From Ruminococcus sp. (GTDB lineage: Bacteria > Bacillota > Clostridia > Oscillospirales > Ruminococcaceae), in contig JAFVCV010000023.1 of NCBI GenBank assembly GCA_017478965.1, positions 1-33,932 on the forward strand: a stretch of DNA of 33,932 nt, in the 5' to 3' direction. Positions within the stretch are counted from its first letter, which is position 1. Each line of letters starts with the position of its first letter. Below, one piece after another: positions 1 through 6,562 of this stretch. The position numbers and the translations under genes were made by a program. Below the pieces are notes generated by a model that saw only the letters and a program-made list of their open reading frames with translations, ran no database searches and was not told the origin of the DNA.

Positions 1-47
1 AATACAAAAGCAGTTAATTGAATTATTGTTAAGTTGAAAAAATAATT

Positions 48-109
48 AGCGGTACTTTTTAAAGTACAAGTAAATATACTTTCTTTATTATCTTTTATAA
101 AGTACCGCT
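48..109. repeat. 11-bp inverted repeat with an alternative pairing arm
   Basis: AGCGGTACTTT at 48-58 is the exact reverse complement of AAAGTACCGCT at 99-109. A second AAAGTAC copy at 61-67 could also pair with GTACTTT at 52-58, although the 2-3 base loop would be strained, so two structures compete on paper. The 40-base loop is nearly all A/T. It could be a protein-binding dyad, part of a transfer origin or an element-end motif; nothing here decides which. Confidence 0.45.
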
Positions 110-170
110 ACATATCTGGATAAGGGTAACAGATTTACAAGATTTATGATTTGATTTTTCTTGGTTAGGT

Positions 171-337
171 GGCGGCGTTAGCCGACACGGACAAAGCCCC
201 CTCTGGGGGCGGTGCTAAACGCCGTAGGCGGTTAGCATTGTGCGCGGGGATAATTATAAATAATCGTAAGAATAAACCTAATCATAAAATCTAAATTCTA
301 AAACCCCTCAGAACGCACCACAAAGCCCGCTAACGCC
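171..337. other. GC-rich structured island in AT-rich DNA (possible structured RNA or transfer/replication origin)
   Basis: A perfect hairpin GCCCCC-TCT-GGGGGC lies at 196-210. It is enclosed by GGCGTTAGC (174-182) and GCTAAACGCC (214-223), which pair with a one-base bulge. A further exact complement of the outer arm, GCTAACGCC, lies at 329-337, and a near-copy of the arm, GGCGGTTAGC, at 227-236. The outer arm therefore has two possible partners. This compact GC structure in otherwise AT-rich sequence suggests a selected RNA or DNA structure. Its function is unknown to me. Confidence 0.4.
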
Positions 338-608
338 CATTACTTAGAATAGTGAAATTATACGCATAAAGCATTAAAATGTCACAGCGAGCATTGTAGA
401 GAGAAAAATAATTACAATATGAAAGAGGTTAAGTAATAATCATGATGAAAAATAAACTTTATGGGAGACTAAGACGAATGGCATTAGACACAGGATAATA
501 AACATTTACTTATTAAAACCATAAAGCCACATGATAAGACAAGCTATATTGATTATCGAATAAATTCGCAGTAATCAGCATAGATTTAGTTTCAGGAGGT
601 GGCTTGAT

Positions 609-710
609 ATGGAGACAACTACAATAATAGATATTATTAGTAAAATCTCGGAAGCCGAAAAGGAATACATAGAAAATGAGTTATATAAGATATTCTCAAA
701 GTACGAATAA
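609..710 (+). CDS. 33-residue microprotein upstream of the recombinase
   Basis: An ATG at 609 lies eight bases after a perfect AGGAGGT (594-600) and opens a 33-codon frame ending in TAA at 708-710. The product begins METTTIIDII and is acidic and probably helical (ISEAEKEYIENELYKIF), with no membrane segment. I do not recognise a family. The ideal Shine-Dalgarno sequence and its place just before the recombinase promoter suggest a real small gene of the mobile element, perhaps a regulator or excision accessory protein; that role is inference only. Confidence 0.5.
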   Translation: METTTIIDIISKISEAEKEYIENELYKIFSKYE

Positions 711-718
711 TAAAATAC

Positions 719-747
719 TTGACACAGGGCTGATGATGATTTATACT
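719..747 (+). promoter_or_regulatory. Consensus sigma-A promoter of the recombinase gene
   Basis: TTGACA at 719-724 and TATACT at 742-747 are separated by exactly 17 bases. The start codon at 798 would follow a leader of about 45 bases. The -10 element lies within the loop of the inverted repeat at 726-771, so promoter use may be controlled by a protein or structure binding there. Confidence 0.75.
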
Positions 748-771
748 AATTATATAATCACTATCAGCCCT
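726..771 (+). promoter_or_regulatory. Inverted repeat around the recombinase -10 box (operator or terminator)
   Basis: AGGGCTGAT (726-734) and ATCAGCCCT (763-771) are perfect complements, and inner bases GATT (738-741) and AATC (756-759) extend the pairing. T-rich sequence follows. A transcript from the 33-codon gene would form a terminator-like hairpin here. As DNA, the dyad brackets the -10 box and could be an operator for autoregulation. The two roles are not exclusive. Confidence 0.5.
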
Positions 772-797
772 TAATTATTTTGAAAGGACTGATAAAA

Positions 798-2012
798 ATG
801 GCTAAAATTGCAATATACGCAAGAAAATCTGTATTCAGAGAGGATTCAATTTCTATTGAATCACAAATCGAATTATGTGAATACGAAGCAAGAGGTGAGG
901 ACTATTTAATATATAAGGATAATGGCTTTAGCGGAAAGAATACCGACAGACCCGATTTTCAGCGAATGATAAATGACATCAAAGCAGGCATCATCAATAA
1001 GGTGATTGTCTATAAGCTGGACAGAGTAAGCAGAAGCGTTTTGGATTTTTCTGAAATGATGGAACTCTTTCAGAATTACCATGTTTACTTTGTATCTGCA
1101 ACTGAGCATTTTGATACAGCTTCACCTATGGGGAGGGCTATGCTTAATATCTGTATAGTATTCGCACAGCTTGAAAGAGAAACTATTCAGCAACGTGTGA
1201 TTGATGCATATGCAAGCAGAAGCAAAAAAGGCTTTTATATGGGCGGTAAAATACCTTATGGCTACAAAAAAGTGCCTATTACAATTGACGGTGTTAAAAC
1301 CTCTATGTATGAGCATGAACCTGACGAGGCCGCAGATATTAAACTCATTTACCAGTTATACTCAAATCCATCTGCTACACTTGGCGATGTACTGAGAGAA
1401 CTAAAAGACAGAGGATTAAACATTAACCGCAGAGGAAGATATTGGAACACAGCGAGATTATCGGAAACTATGCGAAACCCTGCATATACCTTCGCAGATG
1501 TAAATATGTATCATTTCTTCAAAGAACAAAAAAGTAATATTGTAAACCCGCCCGAAGAATTTAACGGTGTGACAAGTATGTATCTGTTCAGCGGTGAGAA
1601 TACTAATAGGAAAACATGGGATTTATCAGGGCAGAATATCGTTATAGCACCACATCAGGGCATAGTCGATACTGATACATGGATAGCTTGCAGACGAAAA
1701 CTACTTGCAAATCATCAGGTAAGAACTTGTAAACCTAAAAACTCATTCTTATCAGGAAAAATCAAGTGTGGTAACTGCGGCTATGGTTTAGTTGTAAGAT
1801 TTTCTGACAGAAAAAGAAAAAATCCTGTCAGATACTTTATAGATACAGGCTGGACTGATAACAAGTGCTGCACACACAAACTGCCAACGATTCACGCTGA
1901 TGAATTTGAAGAAATGATAGTGTCAAAAATAACCGATAAAACCAATTCGCTAGGTATAAAATCTAAGAAAGAGCAGAACACAGAGATACAGGACAAAATC
2001 AATAAACTGTAA
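798..2012 (+). CDS. Large serine recombinase, catalytic and DNA-binding part (cut by in-frame TAA)
   Basis: This is a site-specific recombinase of the large serine (resolvase/invertase, TndX/TnpX-like) family, which integrates and excises mobile elements. The start at ATG 798 follows an AAAGGA box; an upstream in-frame TTG at 780 has no such site. The N-terminal resolvase domain begins MAKIAIYARKS, with the likely catalytic serine at residue 11, and carries conserved YKLDRVSR and QLERE-type motifs. A recombinase domain follows, then a zinc ribbon with CGNC and a later CC pair, then the start of a coiled coil. The frame ends at TAA 2010-2012 inside that coiled coil. The next 105 codons continue the same frame and character, so the intact protein would be about 510 residues. 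The truncated 404-residue product keeps the catalytic domain, but large serine integrases normally need the coiled coil for controlled synapsis. Confidence 0.85.
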   Translation: MAKIAIYARKSVFREDSISIESQIELCEYEARGEDYLIYKDNGFSGKNTDRPDFQRMINDIKAGIINKVIVYKLDRVSRSVLDFSEMMELFQNYHVYFVSATEHFDTASPMGRAMLNICIVFAQLERETIQQRVIDAYASRSKKGFYMGGKIPYGYKKVPITIDGVKTSMYEHEPDEAADIKLIYQLYSNPSATLGDVLRELKDRGLNINRRGRYWNTARLSETMRNPAYTFADVNMYHFFKEQKSNIVNPPEEFNGVTSMYLFSGENTNRKTWDLSGQNIVIAPHQGIVDTDTWIACRRKLLANHQVRTCKPKNSFLSGKIKCGNCGYGLVVRFSDRKRKNPVRYFIDTGWTDNKCCTHKLPTIHADEFEEMIVSKITDKTNSLGIKSKKEQNTEIQDKINKL

Positions 2013-2330
2013 ATGGAACTTGAAAGAGTTTGTTCAGATATAGACAGATACATAGATGATATTGTTATTTCTAAAGCTGATAAAGTCACATTATCATATA
2101 TAAACAAGAAAGTCACAGAACTTGACGAAAAAAAGAACAGTATTCAGGAAGAAATTGACAGACTAAAGGCAGAGAAAGATAAGAAAGAAACAACAAATTA
2201 TAAAGAATTAAAGAATGTAATGAATAATTGGGATAAATTGTCATTCGACGATAAGCGGAGCGTGATTGAACTGCTTATCATAAAAATAGTTGTATATCCT
2301 GATAAGGTAGAAATTCTTTGGAAGGTTTAG
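2013..2330 (+). pseudogene. C-terminal coiled-coil part of the serine recombinase, separated by the TAA
   Basis: This in-frame continuation begins at an ATG directly abutting the TAA (TAAATG). It encodes about 105 residues rich in Lys, Glu and Ile, with heptad-like stretches such as INKKVTELDEKKNSIQEEI. It ends with the LSFDDKRSVIELLI and VYPDKVEI-type tail typical of clostridial large serine recombinases. No ribosome binding site precedes it, but stop-start adjacency could allow re-initiation and two polypeptides. The simplest reading is one nonsense mutation, such as GAA to TAA, in a single gene spanning 798-2330. A sequencing error would give the same picture. Confidence 0.7.
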
Positions 2331-2339
2331 TTTTTTTTA

Positions 2340-2447
2340 CTACAAGCTGTACGAAATGGCGAGGGACTGAGAATGGTGACGGATATGCTTGACAGCAAGA
2401 ATTTCTATGCCTTCAATCCCAGCTTTGACAAAGCGGGAAAAAAGTGA
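2340..2447 (+). pseudogene. 3' fragment of a host gene, probably interrupted by the mobile element
   Basis: An open frame without its own ribosome binding site runs to TGA at 2445-2447 and ends RMVTDMLDSKNFYAFNPSFD plus a short basic tail. Its codons are GC-rich like the chromosome, in contrast to the recombinase that stops ten bases earlier, and a terminator-like hairpin follows at 2466. I do not recognise the family. I infer that this is the tail of a chromosomal gene into which the element inserted, with the right junction at about 2331-2345. Confidence 0.45.
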
Positions 2448-2465
2448 CCCGGACAGAGTAAAAAG

Positions 2466-2519
2466 AGCACCTCCGCCGCTGCCGGCTGAGGTGCTTTCTG
2501 CGGCGGGTGTTGCTTTTTT
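2466..2519 (+). terminator. Hairpin and T-run after the interrupted host gene
   Basis: AGCACCTC (2466-2473) pairs with GAGGTGCT (2488-2495) around a 14-base GC-rich loop. Only a short T-run follows directly, with a stronger TTTTTT at about 2514-2519. It probably ended transcription of the gene whose tail lies just upstream. Confidence 0.5.
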
Positions 2520-2538
2520 CGGAAAAATGTGGTATCAT
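2510..2538 (+). promoter_or_regulatory. Probable promoter of the lipoprotein gene
   Basis: TTGCTT (2510-2515) and TATCAT (2533-2538) are 17 bases apart, just before the GTG at 2562. The -35 box is weak. The GGTATCAT -10 context is the same as at the better promoter upstream of 25936. Confidence 0.45.
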
Positions 2539-2561
2539 TTCAAGTGAAAGGGGTGAGGAAC

Positions 2562-3773
2562 GTGAGAAGGTCATTATTGCTCTGTACGGCGGCGGTGCTG
2601 CTGGCGGGCTGCGGAAAGCTGGAGGGAGACAGTTCCTTAACAGACGGGAGCAGCCGGCACGACAGGCTGACCACAGCAGCTGAAACTTCTGTGACGGCAG
2701 GAAGTTCTGCCGCTGGGGGGACAAGCAGATCGGTTTTAGGGACCCGGAGCAGTCCGGTGACTTCTGTGAGCACCACGGCCTCTTCCGTGAACGAAGATGG
2801 CGGAGGGAAGACAGTGAGCAGCAGCGCAACGACGGCCGGCGGACCCGAAGGCTCCGGGCGGGCTGCCGAAAAGGCAGAAGTTACCGACAGACCCGCCGAT
2901 GCTGCCGATGTATCGAAGAGCGCAGCGGGATCCTCAGCGGAAAGCAGGTCATCGCAGACTGCCCCGGCACAGACAGTGCCTTCGCAGACAACTGCCGCCG
3001 AAAAGACGCAGCCGCCTGTTGAACAGCCCCAGGAGTATGAGGAGCCGGAGCGCTTTGAGCGGTTCGGGGACTATCAGCAGTGGGCCGCCGAACGGGGCTA
3101 TGACAGCGGTACCCTGACCCCAGGAGGCGCAGAGGGGATAAATCAGGACATCTACAGGACCCTCAGCGGCAGCACTGCCTACACCTCCGGCAGGATAGTC
3201 ATAGGGGACAGCCGCTGCTGTCAGCTGGGCATCTACGGTCAGCGAAAGGGTCATGATGACTTTGCGGTATTTGCAGTCTGGGGCGGTCATTTTGCCGGGG
3301 GAATATCGCCCTCTGTCCCGGAGGAGGTCTTTGAGGAGGCAGGCCGGTGCTTTGAGGAGCAGATACTGGCCTGCGGGAGCTGTGAGATATATCTTTTCGC
3401 CACCGTGAACGACTACGATATGAACGGCGGTAATGATGGCTATATAAGCGATCTTCTGGACCGGGCCGAGGAGCTGGCGGGACTGAGCTGTGAGATCGGC
3501 GGTGAGGTCTACAGGCCTGCACTGCACATAGTGGGCTTTGACGGATGCCGGGCAGAGGGTGGGCTTTACGGGACCCCCAGCGAGGTCTTCAACCGATATG
3601 TGGACAGCTACAACGAAAAGCTGAGGGCGGCGGCAGGTGAAAGAGAGGGCCTTTCCGGGGCCGCCATATCCGATGTGCCGGAGATCTTCGGCGGTAAAGC
3701 AGAGTTCATAGACGACGGCCTTCATTACAGCGATGAGGTACTGAGTGCGATCGTCGGATACATATGCCAATGA
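2562..3773 (+). CDS. Secreted lipoprotein with Ser/Thr-rich linker and SGNH-hydrolase-like domain
   Basis: I chose GTG 2562, which follows an AAAGGGGTGAGG box; an in-frame GTG at 2529 lies within the -10 region. The 403-residue product starts MRRSLLLCTAAVLLAGC, a lipoprotein signal peptide with lipidated Cys17. Residues of about 18-165 are low-complexity Ser/Thr/Ala/Pro-rich, a flexible wall-spanning linker. The C-terminal domain of about 200 residues resembles SGNH/GDSL hydrolases: GDS with Ser217, a later ATVND block, and D385-x2-H388 near the C-terminus. Such enzymes de-esterify carbohydrates or peptidoglycan, but the substrate cannot be read from sequence. A terminator follows, so the gene is probably a single transcription unit. 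Confidence 0.65.
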   Translation: MRRSLLLCTAAVLLAGCGKLEGDSSLTDGSSRHDRLTTAAETSVTAGSSAAGGTSRSVLGTRSSPVTSVSTTASSVNEDGGGKTVSSSATTAGGPEGSGRAAEKAEVTDRPADAADVSKSAAGSSAESRSSQTAPAQTVPSQTTAAEKTQPPVEQPQEYEEPERFERFGDYQQWAAERGYDSGTLTPGGAEGINQDIYRTLSGSTAYTSGRIVIGDSRCCQLGIYGQRKGHDDFAVFAVWGGHFAGGISPSVPEEVFEEAGRCFEEQILACGSCEIYLFATVNDYDMNGGNDGYISDLLDRAEELAGLSCEIGGEVYRPALHIVGFDGCRAEGGLYGTPSEVFNRYVDSYNEKLRAAAGEREGLSGAAISDVPEIFGGKAEFIDDGLHYSDEVLSAIVGYICQ

Positions 3774-3776
3774 CTT

Positions 3777-3804
3777 CCCCTGCCGACGGCGGGGGAATTT
3801 TTTT
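3777..3804 (+). terminator. Intrinsic terminator after the SGNH-like lipoprotein gene
   Basis: CCCCTGCC (3777-3784) pairs with GGCGGGG (3788-3794), including one T-G wobble, around a three-base loop. It is followed by AA and a run of eight T. The hairpin begins only three bases after the stop codon. Confidence 0.8.
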
Positions 3805-3847
3805 GTACACTAATCGACAGCTTTTTCGCCGCAGGAGGTGTATCATA

Positions 3848-4870
3848 ATGCTAGATCACAGCCGTACAAAAGGCGGAAAGGAGAATATTATGAAGGACGA
3901 TATCCGCATAATGGTAGCAGCGGGCATAATGATGGCGGCTATACCCTGTCTGGCGTTTGTCGGCAGGGAAAAGGCGGCTCAGGCGGAAATATCAGCCGGG
4001 TCCGGGCAGGTCGGGGTGTATTTTTGTGAGGAGGACAAGGTGAGGGAGTATTCCCTGGACGAATACGTTATCGGAGCGGTGCTGTCGCAGATGCCGGCGG
4101 ACCTGGAGGAGGAGGCTCTGAAGGCGCAGGGGGTCCTGGCAAGGAGCTACATATGCAGGAGGGCAGAAAGCGAGGGGAAGGACCCTGACCCGGCGCTGAA
4201 AGGAGCGCTGATAAGCGACGACAACGGAGTCTACCAGAGCTTTTTCACTCCGGAGCAGGCGGAGGTGTTTTACGGTGAGGATCATAAGGAGGCCTATGAG
4301 AGGGTGAAAAAAGCGGTCACTGCCCCGGACTGCCGGGACGTTATACTGACATATGAGGGGGAACCGGTCATAGCGGCCTACCATGCGGCCTGTGCCGGCA
4401 GGACCAGGAGCGCTCTTGAGGCCTGGGGAGTGGAGATACCCTATTTGCAGTCGGTGGAGAGCGAAGAGGAGGAATGTCCCGAGACTTCTACCCATATACC
4501 GGCACAGGAGCTGAAAGAGCAGCTGGAAGAGCTTATCATGGCCCAGGGGGAGGAGCCGGACATGAGCGGGGACCCGGAGAGCTGGATAGAAACAGAACAG
4601 GACGAGGGAGGAAATGTTGTGAAGGTCGTTGCTTTCGGGACCGAGCTGAGTGTCAGCAGCTTTATCGACGCCCTTGGGATAGCTTCGCCCTGCTTTGAGA
4701 TCAGGACTGACGGAGACAGCTTTGATATCACCGCCAGGGGGTTCGGCCATATGGTCGGTATGAGCCAGTACGGGGCCAATACCATGGCGAAGAATGGCAG
4801 CAGCTACGAGGAGATATTATCCCATTATTACACCGGGTGCAGCCTGGAAAAACAGCATTATTTCGGCTAA
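3848..4870 (+). CDS. SpoIID/LytB-domain protein, predicted membrane-anchored peptidoglycan lytic transglycosylase homologue
   Basis: There are two in-frame starts with good sites: ATG 3848 (AGGAGG nine bases upstream) and ATG 3890 (AAAGGAG six bases upstream). The second would place the hydrophobic anchor IMVAAGIMMAAIPCLAFV nearer the N-terminus. The rest is the SpoIID domain: YSLDEYVIGAVL, then EALKAQGVLARSYI, a central AYHAACAGRTRSA segment, and the C-terminal GFGHMVGMSQYGA signature. The family cleaves glycan strands, in sporulation or as SpoIID-like wall enzymes. In typical members a Glu-Met-Pro tripeptide precedes EALKAQ, and that Glu is, as I recall, the catalytic residue. Here it reads SQMP, with Gln81 (3848 numbering). 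The protein may therefore be inactive or altered. Confidence 0.8.
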   Translation: MLDHSRTKGGKENIMKDDIRIMVAAGIMMAAIPCLAFVGREKAAQAEISAGSGQVGVYFCEEDKVREYSLDEYVIGAVLSQMPADLEEEALKAQGVLARSYICRRAESEGKDPDPALKGALISDDNGVYQSFFTPEQAEVFYGEDHKEAYERVKKAVTAPDCRDVILTYEGEPVIAAYHAACAGRTRSALEAWGVEIPYLQSVESEEEECPETSTHIPAQELKEQLEELIMAQGEEPDMSGDPESWIETEQDEGGNVVKVVAFGTELSVSSFIDALGIASPCFEIRTDGDSFDITARGFGHMVGMSQYGANTMAKNGSSYEEILSHYYTGCSLEKQHYFG

Positions 4871-4894
4871 GACCAAGATGTTGAGGATATGGGG

Positions 4895-4923
4895 TTGACA
4901 AAACGGCAGATATAGGGTATAAT
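4895..4923 (+). promoter_or_regulatory. Perfect consensus sigma-A promoter of the NlpC/P60 gene
   Basis: TTGACA (4895-4900) and TATAAT (4918-4923) have the optimal 17-base spacer. The leader of about 80 bases contains a hairpin CAGAATG-AGTAAA-CATTCTG (4949-4967) and a GCCC-CTTT-GGGC stem just before the ribosome binding site, which could influence translation. Confidence 0.85.
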
Positions 4924-4954
4924 GTTAAATAGATTACGATTTGGTAACAGAATG

Positions 4955-4971
4955 AGTAAACATTCTGTAAA
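4955..4971 (+). promoter_or_regulatory. WalR-box-like direct repeat in the NlpC/P60 leader
   Basis: AGTAAA-CATTC-TGTAAA at 4955-4971 matches the Bacillus WalR consensus TGTWAH-N5-TGTWAH except for one base. Another GTAAC lies one turn upstream at 4944-4948. WalR controls wall hydrolases of this kind in other Firmicutes. The site lies downstream of the promoter, where binding would repress. It overlaps the hairpin listed with the promoter, so the match could be incidental. Confidence 0.35.
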
Positions 4972-5010
4972 CATTGGCCCCTTTGGGCAGGACCGAACGG
5001 AGAAAGTGAA

Positions 5011-6513
5011 ATGGATAAAAAACAAAAGCGGATGAAAAGGGCGGCCTTCGTGCTGGCTGCGGCGCTGAGTATCGGCAGCATCGCCATGTACGGCGGGGGA
5101 CCGGGAACGGTGAGCGCTGATGAAGAGCCGGACGGATATGAGCGGCAGCTGCGGGAGCTTAAAGAGCAGCAGAGCGAGATAGACAAAAAGCTCCAAGCGG
5201 CTGAGGAAAAGCTGAAAAGCGAGGAGGACGACCTGAAGGCCGTCAACGATAAATATGCAGCGCTGAGACTTACCATAGAAAATGCCGGCGCACAGAGCCT
5301 AAAGCTGGAGGACCGCATGGTGGAGCTTGACACAAAGCTGCGGGAGGCTCAGTTCGAGCTGGAGGAAAAAAACGAAGAGATAGAGGTCCTGAGGGAGGAG
5401 TTCCTCAAAAGGATAAGGACCGTTTATGTGGCAGGGGGCATGATGTCCTACGAGAACGTGCTGGCGGATTCGGCGGACTTTTTCGATGTGCTCATGCGCC
5501 TGGAGCTGGTCAAGAGGGTGGCAAAGCACGACGACGAGGCCCTTGACACTCTGATGGCGAAGAAGAGGGAGATCGAAGAGACCGAGAGGTCCATAATGGA
5601 GAACAGGGAAAAGCTCACCAAGGATATGCAGGACTATTCGGACCTTCAGGCAAGGCTGAACGAGGAGCAGGCGGAGCTTATCAGTCTCATAGAGACACAG
5701 GGGGCGAAGATAAAGACACTGAAAGAGGACAAGGCCGGTCTTGAGGCCCAGCTGGGCCTTATCGGGGACGATTATGACAGGCTCTACAGCATGGTCCACA
5801 CCTCTGCCACGACGACCGCTGTCACGACTGCGGGAGAGACTGCACCCACTGAGGGCAGTACGGGCAGTTCCGGCGAAACTGTGACACAGAGAGCTGCACA
5901 GACTTCTGCGCCTGAAGAAAGCGGGGGGACGTCAAAGAGCTCAGCCAAGGCCACGGAGACTGTCACGACGACTTCCACGGATAAAGTCACAGCGCCGTCT
6001 GAGACGACCACCACAGCCGCAGCGGCCACCACCACTACTACAACGACGACCACAACTACAACTACGACCACAACGACTGCTACGACCACTGCGGCAACGT
6101 CCGCACCTGAGCCGGAACCGGTGCCTGATGACGACCGGCAGGCTAAGATCGACAAGGTGCTCTCCTACGCCAAGAGCAATGTGGGCGGCGCCTACATATG
6201 GGGCGGGGCAAGCTACCGGGCCTGCGACTGTTCGGGTCTGGTGATGCTGAGCTTCGGGCAGGTAGGTATGTCCCTGCCGCACTATGCGGCCTCACAGGCC
6301 AATTACGGCACCACGGTGAGCTACAGCGAGCTTGAGCCGGGGGACGTGGTGTTTTTCGGAGGGTCAAGTTATTCGAGCATATACCATGTGGCGATTTACA
6401 TAGGCGGCGGCAGGATAGTTCATGCGGAGAATTCCAGCACCGGAATAGTCATCTCGGACTTAGCGTCATTTTCACGTTATAACAGTATAACCACCATAAA
6501 GCGATATCTCTGA
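5011..6513 (+). CDS. Secreted coiled-coil NlpC/P60 peptidoglycan hydrolase (CwlO/PcsB-like)
   Basis: This is a secreted peptidoglycan endopeptidase of 500 residues with ATG 5011 after a CGGAG box. Residues of about 1-36 form a signal peptide (basic MDKKQKRMKR, hydrophobic core, AxA-like cleavage near VSADE). Residues of about 40-255 form a long charged coiled coil, as in CwlO and PcsB, where it autoinhibits the enzyme and contacts FtsEX. A Ser/Thr-rich linker follows, including an almost uninterrupted threonine tract at about residues 330-362 built from mixed ACN codons. The C-terminal NlpC/P60 domain has catalytic Cys407 in CDCSGL and His459 in YHVAIYIGGG. It has its own strong promoter and a terminator immediately after. 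It is likely a cell-separation or growth hydrolase. Confidence 0.9.
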   Translation: MDKKQKRMKRAAFVLAAALSIGSIAMYGGGPGTVSADEEPDGYERQLRELKEQQSEIDKKLQAAEEKLKSEEDDLKAVNDKYAALRLTIENAGAQSLKLEDRMVELDTKLREAQFELEEKNEEIEVLREEFLKRIRTVYVAGGMMSYENVLADSADFFDVLMRLELVKRVAKHDDEALDTLMAKKREIEETERSIMENREKLTKDMQDYSDLQARLNEEQAELISLIETQGAKIKTLKEDKAGLEAQLGLIGDDYDRLYSMVHTSATTTAVTTAGETAPTEGSTGSSGETVTQRAAQTSAPEESGGTSKSSAKATETVTTTSTDKVTAPSETTTTAAAATTTTTTTTTTTTTTTTTATTTAATSAPEPEPVPDDDRQAKIDKVLSYAKSNVGGAYIWGGASYRACDCSGLVMLSFGQVGMSLPHYAASQANYGTTVSYSELEPGDVVFFGGSSYSSIYHVAIYIGGGRIVHAENSSTGIVISDLASFSRYNSITTIKRYL

Positions 6514-6521
6514 TATCAGAA

Positions 6522-6553
6522 AACACCTGCTTGTCACGGCAGGTGTTTTTTGT
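6522..6553. terminator. Bidirectional intrinsic terminator between convergent genes
   Basis: AACACCTGC (6522-6530) pairs with GCAGGTGTT (6539-6547) around an eight-base loop, with T-rich sequence on the right and A-rich sequence on the left. It can therefore end both the NlpC/P60 transcript (+) and the glucuronate operon (-). Confidence 0.85.
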
Positions 6554-6562
6554 TCTATAGGA

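Larger units (their letters stand above)
1..608. other. AT-rich non-coding end of a mobile element
   Basis: No convincing gene is visible in these 608 bases. The composition is strongly AT-rich, unlike the GC-rich chromosome after about 2340, and fits the recombinase gene that follows. Inside it are an 11-bp inverted repeat (48-109) and an island of GC-rich potential stems (171-337), listed separately. An 18-codon open frame at 442-498 has no good ribosome binding site. A small dyad, CGAAT-AA-ATTCG, lies near 558-569. I infer that this is non-coding DNA of an integrative element that continues beyond the left edge of the window. Confidence 0.6.

Noticed and set aside
442-498. 18-codon open frame (MMKNKLYGRL...)
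   Set aside because: No suitable ribosome binding site and no recognisable features; could be chance in AT-rich DNA.
780-797. Upstream TTG start for the serine recombinase
   Set aside because: It has no Shine-Dalgarno sequence, while ATG 798 has an AAAGGA box and gives the canonical resolvase N-terminus.
2949-4750. Long antisense open frames opposite the lipoprotein and SpoIID-like genes
   Set aside because: They arise from GC-rich codon bias of the sense genes and have no family features or initiation signals.
4924-5010. Possible c-di-AMP (ydaO-type) riboswitch upstream of the NlpC/P60 gene
   Set aside because: The leader is only about 80 bases, too short for that riboswitch, and its conserved sequences are not seen.
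5784-6155. Antisense frame rich in valine opposite the threonine linker
   Set aside because: It is the complement of the Thr codon tract, with no ribosome binding site.
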